This document shows, one piece after another, positions 18,942-28,945 of a DNA stretch of 40,806 nucleotides. Position 1 is the stretch's first letter; every line of letters starts with the position of its first letter. The stretch spans positions 1-40,806 of the forward strand of contig CAMAQL010000009.1 in the NCBI GenBank assembly GCA_945860605.1, in the 5' to 3' direction. Under the pieces are notes generated by a model. The model worked only from the letters and a program-made list of their open reading frames with translations. It ran no database searches and had not been told where the DNA came from. This DNA comes from Chitinophaga pinensis. GTDB taxonomy: Bacteria > Bacteroidota > Bacteroidia > Chitinophagales > Chitinophagaceae. The translations under genes and the position numbers were made by a program.

Positions 18942-20228
18942 TTAGCCCTTGAATTCGAACCCAATATCTTTTCTAAAATTCATGCCTTCAAATTGAATCA
19001 GGCTCAAAGCATTTTTTGCGGTTTCGACTGCTTCTGAAATGGTATTTCCTTGCGCGGTAACTGTTAAAACCCGACCTCCATTTGTCACAATTGCATCTTC
19101 TTTAAACCCAGTCCCAGCTTGAAATAGGGTTGTTTTAGCCTCTTGTGCTACAAGGTCTAATCCATTGATCTGAAACCCTTTTTGGTAATCACCAGGATAC
19201 CCACCACTTACCGCCATGACGGTGGCAAAAGCACCTTCATTGTATTCAATATTTACATCTTCTAAAGTGCCGTTATCGGTAGCAGCTAAAATGCTCACTA
19301 AGTCGGTTTGTAAGCGGGGTAGAATTACTTCAGTTTCAGGGTCTCCTAGTCGACAATTGTATTCAATCACTGAAGGTTCACCGTTGCAGTTCATTAAGCC
19401 AAAAAAGACAAATCCTTTATACACTAATCTTTCCTTCGCAATACCTTGGATAGTAGGGCGCACAATCTTTTCTTCCACTTTTGCCATAAAAGCATCATCC
19501 ATAAACGGCACTGGGCTAACACAACCCATTCCACCTGTATTGAGCCCTGTATCGCCTTCTCCTATTCGTTTGTAGTCTTTTGCGTGTCCAATAATTTGAT
19601 AATTTTTACCATCTGTGAGTGCAAAAACACTGACTTCAATTCCAGTTAAAAATTCCTCTATCACCACTCTAGCGCTTGCTTTCCCAAATTGTTTATGCTG
19701 CAACATGGATTCAAAACTTTCCAAAGCTTCCATATGCGTTGTGGCAATGATCACACCCTTTCCTGCAGCAAGCCCATCTGCTTTTAAAACAATTGGTAAG
19801 TTATGTGCAGCAATATATTGCTTTCCTTCTTCGTAGTTGTCAATGGTAAATTCGGCATACCCGGCTGTTGGGATCTGGTGCCTTTGCATGAAATGCTTGC
19901 TAAAAGCTTTGCTTCCTTCCAATTGCGCTGCCCCTGCAGAAGGCCCAATCACATTCATGGCTTGCGTTAATGGGTCATTTGCAAAAAAATCAAAAATGCC
20001 TTTTACAAGCGGCTCCTCAGGTCCAACAATGATCATGTCAATTTGGTGGGTGATGGCTGCTTGCTTCAATCCCTCAAAATCGTCAATTGCAATGGGTAAA
20101 TTGGCCCCAATGGCAGCTGTGCCTGGGTTACCAGGTGCGATATACAAATGATCACAATGGTAGCTTTGTGCTATTTTCCAAGCCAAAGCATGTTCCCTTC
20201 CGCCAGAACCAATAAGTAAAATATTCAT
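18942..20228 (-). CDS. purD: phosphoribosylamine--glycine ligase
   Basis: MNILLIGSGGREHALAWK, KADGLAAGKGV, GGMGCVSPVP, EYNCRLGDPETEVILPRL. Confidence 0.98.
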   Translation of the reverse strand: MNILLIGSGGREHALAWKIAQSYHCDHLYIAPGNPGTAAIGANLPIAIDDFEGLKQAAITHQIDMIIVGPEEPLVKGIFDFFANDPLTQAMNVIGPSAGAAQLEGSKAFSKHFMQRHQIPTAGYAEFTIDNYEEGKQYIAAHNLPIVLKADGLAAGKGVIIATTHMEALESFESMLQHKQFGKASARVVIEEFLTGIEVSVFALTDGKNYQIIGHAKDYKRIGEGDTGLNTGGMGCVSPVPFMDDAFMAKVEEKIVRPTIQGIAKERLVYKGFVFFGLMNCNGEPSVIEYNCRLGDPETEVILPRLQTDLVSILAATDNGTLEDVNIEYNEGAFATVMAVSGGYPGDYQKGFQINGLDLVAQEAKTTLFQAGTGFKEDAIVTNGGRVLTVTAQGNTISEAVETAKNALSLIQFEGMNFRKDIGFEFKG

Positions 20229-20308
20229 AATTAAGGTGATTGCAGCACGAAAGTAAAATTTATTGAAGGGATTTTATTATTTTGTACCAATTAAATAAAC
20301 GTTTTATT

Positions 20309-21811
20309 ATGTCTACAACGACACAACGCCATCCAAAAGGACTTTATGTTTTATTCGCAACAGAAATGTGGGAGCGATTTAACTATTACGGTATGCGTGC
20401 CATATTGGTCTTGTTTTTAGTAAAAGCAATGGCTTTTAATCAGATAGATGCATCACAAGTATATGGAAGTTATACAGGGCTGATTTACTTAACACCCTTA
20501 CTAGGCGGCTATATCGCAGACAGGTATTGGGGCAACAAGCGCTCTATTATTGCAGGTGGATTGGTCATGGCGATTGGAGAATTTGTGCTGTTTTTTTGCG
20601 GTCATTTTTACGACAATGCTGCACTTGCCATGCCGCTATTTTATACTGGCTTGGGTTGTATGATTGCAGGGAATGGTTTTTTTAAGCCAAATATCTCTAG
20701 TATGGTGGGCCAATTGTATCAAAAAGGGGATTCTAAAATTGATGCTGCCTATACCATTTTTTATATGGGTATCAACACAGGTGGTGCATTGGGTCCAATT
20801 GTATGTGGTTTTTTTGGAGACACAGGAAACAATGGAGATTTCAAGTGGGCCTTTTTAGCGGGTGGAGTCGCCATGCTTTTAAGTGTGATCACACAAATTA
20901 TATTTCAGAAAAAATATTTAGTGGACGCGGATGGAGTGTCTATTGGGGATGCACCTAAAGATGCACCAAAAATTTTACAAAAAATTCCAGTGATGATTGG
21001 GCTGCTGTTTTTACTTTCTCTTTTAACAATCGCTTTAGTGTATATTGATATTAAAGTAGTGAGTTATTTATTCTGGTTATTGATTGCTTGTATCTTATTA
21101 ATTGCATTTATTATTTTCTCTGATACCTCTTTAGATGGTATTCAAAAAAAGAAAGTAGCAGTATTGTTTACAGTGTCTTTCTTTGTGATCTTTTTCTGGA
21201 GTGCATTTGAACAAGCAGGTGCATCGCTTACCTTTTTTGCCTCTGAAAATACACAGCGTGATTTAGGATTTTATGTGGTGCCAACAAGTTTCTTTCAATC
21301 TTTAAATTCCATATTTGTGGTGGCCCTTGCGCCATTAGTGGCATGGATTTGGATTAAATTAGGTAAAGCAAAAAGAGAACCTTCCTCTCCATTTAAAATG
21401 GCGATGGGTTTGATGTTATTGGCATTGGGTTATTTATGGATTGCTACAGGAGTGAACGGCGTAGGAACAGGCGTTAAAGTGAGTATGATTTGGTTGATTG
21501 GAATGTATATGATGCACACATTTGGAGAACTTTGTTTGTCCCCAATTGGACTTTCCTTATTCAATAAATTAGCACCACTTAAATTTGCGTCTTTATTAAT
21601 GGCAGTATGGTTTACAGCCAATGCATTTGCCAATAAATTAGCAGGTGTTTTTAGTACATTGTATCCGGAAAATGGTATAACAACTTCTTTTGCTGGTTAT
21701 CAAATCACCAACTTGCATGAGTTCTTTATGTTCTTTGTATTTATGGCAGGAATCGCATCTATTATTCTTTTCTTATTATCTAGTAAATTAAAAAGTTTAA
21801 TGGAACAATAA
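20309..21811 (+). CDS. POT/PTR2-family peptide MFS transporter
   Basis: PTR2 motifs ATEMWERFNYYGMRAILVLF, YTGLIYLTPLLGGYIADRYWG, FYMGINTGGALGPI; ATG at 20309 preferred over the TTG at 20282. Confidence 0.94.
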   Translation: MSTTTQRHPKGLYVLFATEMWERFNYYGMRAILVLFLVKAMAFNQIDASQVYGSYTGLIYLTPLLGGYIADRYWGNKRSIIAGGLVMAIGEFVLFFCGHFYDNAALAMPLFYTGLGCMIAGNGFFKPNISSMVGQLYQKGDSKIDAAYTIFYMGINTGGALGPIVCGFFGDTGNNGDFKWAFLAGGVAMLLSVITQIIFQKKYLVDADGVSIGDAPKDAPKILQKIPVMIGLLFLLSLLTIALVYIDIKVVSYLFWLLIACILLIAFIIFSDTSLDGIQKKKVAVLFTVSFFVIFFWSAFEQAGASLTFFASENTQRDLGFYVVPTSFFQSLNSIFVVALAPLVAWIWIKLGKAKREPSSPFKMAMGLMLLALGYLWIATGVNGVGTGVKVSMIWLIGMYMMHTFGELCLSPIGLSLFNKLAPLKFASLLMAVWFTANAFANKLAGVFSTLYPENGITTSFAGYQITNLHEFFMFFVFMAGIASIILFLLSSKLKSLMEQ

Positions 21812-21818
21812 TCGAATG

Positions 21819-21859
21819 ATAATAAAAAAGCCTCGACTTAATCGAGGCTTTTTTATTAT
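21819..21859. terminator. bidirectional intrinsic terminator between convergent genes
   Basis: Near-perfect 18-bp stem ATAATAAAAAAGCCTCGA / TCGAGGCTTTTTTATTAT with 5-nt loop CTTAA. Confidence 0.92.
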
Positions 21860-21872
21860 ACTTTAATTTATT

Positions 21873-23813
21873 TTACAAGACACCTTTTACAATTTCATCT
21901 ACGACTGCAGGGTCAAGTAGGGTAGAAGTATCACCTAAATTTTTTAACTCACCTTCTGCCACTTTGCGAAGGATACGGCGCATGATTTTACCTGATCTTG
22001 TTTTAGGTAAGCCAGTGACAAATTGAATTTTGTCGGGCTTGGCGATTGGCCCAATGATTCTTGTGACTGTTTGTAGGATGTCTTTACGTATCATGTCTGA
22101 ACTACCATGGCTATTTTGATCATGGGATCCTGTATAAATGATATAGGCATAAATACCTTGTCCTTTGATATCATGCGGATAACCCACCACAGCACTTTCT
22201 ATTACTCCAGCGTGCATGTTAATCGCATTTTCTACTTCGGCAGTGCCAATCCTGTGCCCACTTACATTCAATACATCATCCACACGTCCTGTGATTCTAT
22301 ATTGACCTGCTTCATTTCTGAATGCGCCATCACCCGTAAAATACAAATGATCATAGGTCGCAAAATAATTGGTCCTACATCTTTCATGATCACCATAAGT
22401 GGTTCTGATGGTCGAAGGCCATGCTTGTTTAATACATAAATTACCACGATACATCCCTTCCTCGTCTTTATTTGTAATCTCTTCTCCTTGATCATCCACT
22501 AGAATGAGTTCAACGCCTGGCATTGGATAGGTAGCCCATCCAGCTTTTCCTGGTGTGATGCCCGCCATATTTGAAATCATGATGCCACCTGTTTCTGTTT
22601 GAAACCAAGTGTCCACAATCGGACATTTATTTTTACCAATATGTTCGTTGTACCAATTCCATGCTTCCTCGTTGATAGGTTCGCCAACGGTGCCTAACAC
22701 TTTTAAACTACTTAAATCATGCCCTTGCACAGGGGCCAAGCCAAAACTCATCAATGAGCGAATGGCTGTTGGAGCAGTGTATAAAATATTCACTTTGAAT
22801 TTGTCGATGATGTTCCAGAATCTACCTGCGTCTGGAAAAGTGGGGATGCCCTCAAACATCATGGAAGTGCCACCTGCACTTAATGGTGCATATACAATAT
22901 AGCTATGGCCTGTAATCCAACCTATATCTGCAGTACAAAAAAACAAGTCGTCTGGGTGATAGTTAAATGTATTGACAAAAGTATAATTGGTGTAGACCAT
23001 ATAGCCCGCCACAGTATGCACGACGCCTTTTGGTTTTCCAGTCGAACCCGAAGTGTATAAAATAAATAATGGATCTTCTGCATCCATGATTGCTGCTGGA
23101 ACAAATTGTACGCCCTGAGCTTCTACTTTTTTTATTTCATCCTCCCACCAAAGGTCTCTGTCTTTTAACATGGATACAGCAGTCCCAGTTCTTGTGCAAA
23201 CAATCACATGCTTCACAGTGTGGTTGCCAATTAATGCGTCGTCTATCACTGCTTTTAATGGGATATCCTTTGCACCTCTAAAAGCGCCATCGCAGGTGAT
23301 GATGAAATTCGCTTTTGCATCTTCCAAACGATCCGCAATACTTTGTGCAGAGAAGCCGCCAAAAATTACACTATGAATAGCACCAATTCTTGCGCATGCC
23401 AATACTGCAATGGCTAATTCAGGAATCATACCCATGTAGATACAAATACGGTCCCCTTTTTTTACACCATTGTTGTATAAGACTTGTGCAAACTGACAAA
23501 CTTTTAAATGCAGTTGGTTATATGTGAGTGTTCGATGTTGCTCTTCTGGATCATTGGGTTCCCAAATAATAGCAGGCTTATCTCCGATAGTCGCTAAGTG
23601 TCTGTCCAAACAATTTTCAGTAATATTTAATTGACCACCAATAAACCAATTAATACTAGGTTCTTTAAAATTCCAATCACTTACTTTATCCCATTTTTTA
23701 TGCCAAGTAAAATGTTCGGCCACCTCTCCCCAAAATGCATCCGGATCTTGAATACTTTTTTGATAGTCCTCGTGGTAGCCTGCAAGGTCTTTAATTTGGT
23801 ATGGATAAGACAT
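21873..23813 (-). CDS. acs: acetyl-CoA synthetase
   Basis: YTSGSTGKPKGVVHT, TWFQTETGG, YFTGDGAFRNEAGQYRITGRVDDVLNVSGHRIGTAEVE, KTRSGKIMRR. Confidence 0.97.
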   Translation of the reverse strand: MSYPYQIKDLAGYHEDYQKSIQDPDAFWGEVAEHFTWHKKWDKVSDWNFKEPSINWFIGGQLNITENCLDRHLATIGDKPAIIWEPNDPEEQHRTLTYNQLHLKVCQFAQVLYNNGVKKGDRICIYMGMIPELAIAVLACARIGAIHSVIFGGFSAQSIADRLEDAKANFIITCDGAFRGAKDIPLKAVIDDALIGNHTVKHVIVCTRTGTAVSMLKDRDLWWEDEIKKVEAQGVQFVPAAIMDAEDPLFILYTSGSTGKPKGVVHTVAGYMVYTNYTFVNTFNYHPDDLFFCTADIGWITGHSYIVYAPLSAGGTSMMFEGIPTFPDAGRFWNIIDKFKVNILYTAPTAIRSLMSFGLAPVQGHDLSSLKVLGTVGEPINEEAWNWYNEHIGKNKCPIVDTWFQTETGGIMISNMAGITPGKAGWATYPMPGVELILVDDQGEEITNKDEEGMYRGNLCIKQAWPSTIRTTYGDHERCRTNYFATYDHLYFTGDGAFRNEAGQYRITGRVDDVLNVSGHRIGTAEVENAINMHAGVIESAVVGYPHDIKGQGIYAYIIYTGSHDQNSHGSSDMIRKDILQTVTRIIGPIAKPDKIQFVTGLPKTRSGKIMRRILRKVAEGELKNLGDTSTLLDPAVVDEIVKGVL

Positions 23814-23837
23814 AAATCAAATTTAAAATTAGTGTTC

Positions 23838-23845
23838 CAAATTTA
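23838..23845 (-). promoter_or_regulatory. candidate -7 element TAAATTTG for acs
   Basis: Exact TAnnTTTG on the minus strand, 24 nt before the acs ATG; no clear -33. Confidence 0.35.
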
Positions 23846-23899
23846 CATTTTTTAAGTTGATTGATTTAACTTGAATTGCAGCAATTAAATAAATAAAAT

Positions 23900-25600
23900 A
23901 TGAGTTTGGATATAAAGCCTAGTAAAATCAGTTTGGTGATTGGTGCGTCATCTGTGGGCACCCTGATTGAATGGTATGATTTTTACATTTTTGGTATGCT
24001 GGCCACCATTATTTCAAAACAGTTCTTTCCTTCAGACGCAGGCACTTCCGCACTATTAAGCACACTCGCCATTTTTGCAGCAGGCTTTATTGTACGACCA
24101 TTTGGCGCATTGGTGTTTGGAAGACTAGGAGACATTATAGGACGCAAGTATACTTTTTTATTGACATTGGTTTTGATGGGTGGTTCCACTTTTGCAATTG
24201 GTTTAGTGCCTGGTTTTGCCACCATTGGTTGGGCGGCGCCCATTTTAGTATTGATTTTAAGATTGGTACAAGGATTGGCATTGGGTGGAGAATATGGAGG
24301 TGCAGCCACTTACGTCGCAGAACATGCACCTGCCAATAGAAGAGGTTTTTGGACGAGCTGGATTCAGACTACAGCGACTTTAGGATTGTTTTTGGCATTG
24401 GGTGTGATTATATTGATTAGATCAAATCAAGGTGTAGAAGCGTTTAGCGCAGAGTGGGGAGGATGGAGGTATCCATTTTGGATGTCGATTGTATTAGTAG
24501 GTGTGTCCATTGTCATTAGAATGAAAATGAGTGAATCACCTATGTTCACTAAATTAAAATCAGAGGGCAAAACATCTACCAATCCTTTAAAAGAAAGTTT
24601 TGGACATAAAGCCAATTTCAAAATGGTTTTATTAGCACTGTTTGGCGCAGTGATGGGGCAGGGCGTGATTTGGTATACTGGACAGTTTTACGCACAAAGT
24701 TTTATAGAGACCGTCTGCAAAGTTGAATTTGTACAGTCCAGAAATTTAATGTTATGGGCCATTTTATTTGCCACACCTTTCTTTGTGGTGTTTGGTTATT
24801 TAAGTGATCGAATTGGAAGAAAGTGGATTATGATGTTCGGCATGCTCGCGGGTATACTCACTTATAGACCTATTTATCAATATTTTTTAGATGCCACTAA
24901 TGCAAAAAATAGAACTGAAAAAATTGATTTAGTAAATACAAAAGCCTCAGAAAAACTAGCTTCAGTTGATTCTAAAATTTGTACAAAATTGTATGTAGTA
25001 CAAAAATTTGATACAGCATATACAGATGGTGCAGTATTTAGTTATACCAAAACGGACACGATACATTTGACTGATATTGTGGATGACGCAAGTGCTGGAA
25101 GTATTCAATACACTAGCGCAAATTCAATGGACGCCTCAACATTAGACACCATTAAAGTCAAATTAAAACCAGCTAATGGAACTGTTTTGGACGCAAATAA
25201 AACGGCGCAAGTGACCATTGCTTCGGTCTCTTTAAAACCAAATATTTTGGTTGAAAAAATAATGGATAAAACCACTTATTGGAATTTAATTTGGTTGGTT
25301 TTTATACAGATCTTATATGTCACGATGGTCTATGGTCCAATTGCAGCCTTCTTAGTGGAATTATTCCCCACTAAAATTCGATATACTTCAATGTCATTAC
25401 CTTATCATATTGGCAATGGTGTATTCGGCGGCTTGGTGCCTTTCTTGGGCACCTTAATTGTTGAGTTTACAAAAACAGCAGACAATCCTGCAGGCGATCC
25501 ACTTGCTGGATTGTGGTATCCAATTGGTGTTGCCTCTATTTGTTTATTCATTGGGGTTATTTATTTAACAAATAGGGTAGATAAAGAAGTCATGGACTAA
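23900..25600 (+). CDS. MHS-type (metabolite:H+ symporter) MFS transporter with a large extracytoplasmic insert
   Basis: GRLGDIIGRKYTF and GYLSDRIGRKW motif-A repeats, RLVQGLALGGEYGGAATYVAEHAP; about 127-aa hydrophilic insert at residues ~331-457. Confidence 0.92.
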   Translation: MSLDIKPSKISLVIGASSVGTLIEWYDFYIFGMLATIISKQFFPSDAGTSALLSTLAIFAAGFIVRPFGALVFGRLGDIIGRKYTFLLTLVLMGGSTFAIGLVPGFATIGWAAPILVLILRLVQGLALGGEYGGAATYVAEHAPANRRGFWTSWIQTTATLGLFLALGVIILIRSNQGVEAFSAEWGGWRYPFWMSIVLVGVSIVIRMKMSESPMFTKLKSEGKTSTNPLKESFGHKANFKMVLLALFGAVMGQGVIWYTGQFYAQSFIETVCKVEFVQSRNLMLWAILFATPFFVVFGYLSDRIGRKWIMMFGMLAGILTYRPIYQYFLDATNAKNRTEKIDLVNTKASEKLASVDSKICTKLYVVQKFDTAYTDGAVFSYTKTDTIHLTDIVDDASAGSIQYTSANSMDASTLDTIKVKLKPANGTVLDANKTAQVTIASVSLKPNILVEKIMDKTTYWNLIWLVFIQILYVTMVYGPIAAFLVELFPTKIRYTSMSLPYHIGNGVFGGLVPFLGTLIVEFTKTADNPAGDPLAGLWYPIGVASICLFIGVIYLTNRVDKEVMD

Positions 25601-25613
25601 TCAAATAACAAAC

Positions 25614-25865
25614 ATGAATACAATTAAAAAAATACTAGGAATGGTTTGGATGTTTTTAGCACCAGCCATCATTTGGTTCTTAGCTTCGCAAGCCATTCAA
25701 AAAATTACAGCTGCTACTACTTTAACAAAATCCAATGTGACTTTGCAATGGGTCATTATCCTGACCATCTTCACGCCTATTTGTATTGGATTCTTCATTT
25801 TTGGCTACTATGCTTTTAAAGGAGAATATGCTCATTTGCCTGCAAGTTCTAAAGATCTAGAATAA
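25614..25865 (+). CDS. small two-TM membrane protein adjacent to the MFS transporter
   Basis: 83 aa with two strong hydrophobic stretches; 13 bp downstream of the MFS stop. Confidence 0.72.
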   Translation: MNTIKKILGMVWMFLAPAIIWFLASQAIQKITAATTLTKSNVTLQWVIILTIFTPICIGFFIFGYYAFKGEYAHLPASSKDLE

Positions 25866-25870
25866 TACTT

Positions 25871-25878
25871 TACTTTTG
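25871..25878 (+). promoter_or_regulatory. candidate -7 element TACTTTTG directly upstream of the GldA-like gene
   Basis: Exact TAnnTTTG, 3 nt before ATG 25882; no clear -33. Confidence 0.35.
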
Positions 25879-25881
25879 ACT

Positions 25882-26580
25882 ATGTCATTGAACGTACAAG
25901 CTATATCTAAAAAATTTGATCAATTTCAAGCAGTTGAATCGCTGAGCTTTACCATACAGCCAGGAGAGATTGTTGGCTTTCTCGGGCCAAATGGCGCAGG
26001 CAAGAGTACCACTTTAAAAATGATTGCCGGTTGTCTTAGTTCTGATACTGGTTCCATTCAGTTATCGGGGGCGGATGTACAAAACGACGAAGTCGCTTTT
26101 AAAAAAAAGATTGGTTATTTACCAGAGTCCAATCCTTTGTATGAAGATTTATATGTGGTCGAGTATTTGAATTTCTTAGCGCGTGTGCACGCGATCCCCT
26201 CGCCAACTAAAAGAATAGAAGAGGTGATTGCGCAAACAGGATTACAGTCCATGCAGGGTAAAAAAATCGGGGTCTTATCTAAAGGATTTAAGCAAAGAGT
26301 TGGTATTGCAGCAGCAATTTTACACGCGCCTGAATTGATTTTATTGGATGAGCCCACTGCTGGTTTGGATCCAAATCAGTTGGTTGAAATTAGAAGCTTG
26401 ATTCAGTCACTCAGTAATAATGCCATGATTTTATTTTCATCCCATATTTTACAAGAAGTGGCCGCCATTTCAGATAGGGTACTGATTTTACATCATGGCA
26501 AGTTAGTGGCCGATCAATCCATTGAATCCCTGACGCAAACAGCAAGTTTAGAAGAAATCTTCAAATTGCTTACCCATTAG
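25882..26580 (+). CDS. gldA: ABC transporter ATP-binding protein, GldA-like
   Basis: Walker A GPNGAGKST, signature LSKGFKQRVG, Walker B LILLDEPTAGLDP; GldA assignment from overall similarity only, no permease nearby. Confidence 0.85.
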   Translation: MSLNVQAISKKFDQFQAVESLSFTIQPGEIVGFLGPNGAGKSTTLKMIAGCLSSDTGSIQLSGADVQNDEVAFKKKIGYLPESNPLYEDLYVVEYLNFLARVHAIPSPTKRIEEVIAQTGLQSMQGKKIGVLSKGFKQRVGIAAAILHAPELILLDEPTAGLDPNQLVEIRSLIQSLSNNAMILFSSHILQEVAAISDRVLILHHGKLVADQSIESLTQTASLEEIFKLLTH

Positions 26581-26627
26581 AAAAAATGGGTGTAAATTGC
26601 GCAAACAAATAGCATCCAATTTTTTAG

Positions 26628-27938
<1,311 letters not shown>

Positions 27939-27952
27939 TTCAATCTTTTTTT

Positions 27953-28276
27953 ATGCAAGCATTGAAAAAACTAATTCCATTTGTGGCCAATCGCTATTTT
28001 ATAGCCTGCTTGGCTTTTGTATTATGGATGCTTTTTTTTGATCAACGCAATTTTTTTCTACAAAGAGACCGTGCAGCTGAATTGGAAAAACTAGAACAAG
28101 CCAAAGGATATTATGAGAAAGAAATTTCGACTACACAAGAACAGTTGAATAATCTTCAAAGTAATCCAGGTGCGGTAGAAAAATATGCAAGAGAGCGCTA
28201 TCTTTTGAGAAGAGAAGGCGAGGAAGTTTATTTATTTGAGGACACTTTTGCAAAAAGTACTGAGCCGAAAAAATAA
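27953..28276 (+). CDS. septum formation initiator family protein (FtsB/DivIC-like)
   Basis: Single TM followed by coiled coil and NPGAVEKYARERYLLRREGEEVYLF. Confidence 0.88.
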   Translation: MQALKKLIPFVANRYFIACLAFVLWMLFFDQRNFFLQRDRAAELEKLEQAKGYYEKEISTTQEQLNNLQSNPGAVEKYARERYLLRREGEEVYLFEDTFAKSTEPKK

Positions 28277-28288
28277 GTATTTCTTTGC

Positions 28289-28945
28289 ATGAAAAAACAA
28301 GCACGTTATGATGGGGTGATTGATTATTTTTTAACCAATGTGCCCGTAGCTGAAACCGAATTGACTTATGACAATCCATTCCAATTATTGGTGGCGGTGA
28401 TTCTTTCTGCTCAATGCACTGATAAGCGCGTCAACTTAACGACACCAAGCATATTTAAAAAATATCCGAATCCAGAAACGATGTCCAAAGCTAGTTTCGA
28501 CGATTTATTTCCTTTAGTGCGAAGCATTTCCTATCCAAATAATAAAACAAAACACCTCATTGGTACAAGTCAATTATTGATTTCCAAGTTTGACGGAACA
28601 GTGCCTATGACCATTCCTGAACTAATTCAGTTGCCAGGTGTGGGCCGCAAAACAGCTAACGTCATTACCAGTGTGATTGATCAACAACCCAATATGGCGG
28701 TCGACACGCATGTATTTAGAGTGAGCAGAAGAATTGGACTAGTACCTATGACAGCTACGACCCCACTTGCAGTAGAGAAAGGATTAATTAAAAAAATACC
28801 ATCTGAATTAGTACACAAAGCACACCATTGGCTCATCTTACATGGCAGGTATACTTGCTTGGCTCGAAGTCCAAAATGTGACAGCTGCGGCATCACTGAA
28901 TTTTGTAAATTCTATGCTGCTACAAATAAGATTCAATCGCTGTAA
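28289..28945 (+). CDS. nth: endonuclease III
   Basis: HhH-GPD LPGVGRKTANVITSV...VDTHVFRVSRRIGL plus C-x6-C-x2-C-x5-C [4Fe-4S] motif. Confidence 0.96.
   Translation: MKKQARYDGVIDYFLTNVPVAETELTYDNPFQLLVAVILSAQCTDKRVNLTTPSIFKKYPNPETMSKASFDDLFPLVRSISYPNNKTKHLIGTSQLLISKFDGTVPMTIPELIQLPGVGRKTANVITSVIDQQPNMAVDTHVFRVSRRIGLVPMTATTPLAVEKGLIKKIPSELVHKAHHWLILHGRYTCLARSPKCDSCGITEFCKFYAATNKIQSL

Noticed and set aside
23983-24329. Minus-strand ORFs (108 and 64 aa) inside the MFS gene
   Set aside because: Antisense shadows of a glycine-rich TM region.
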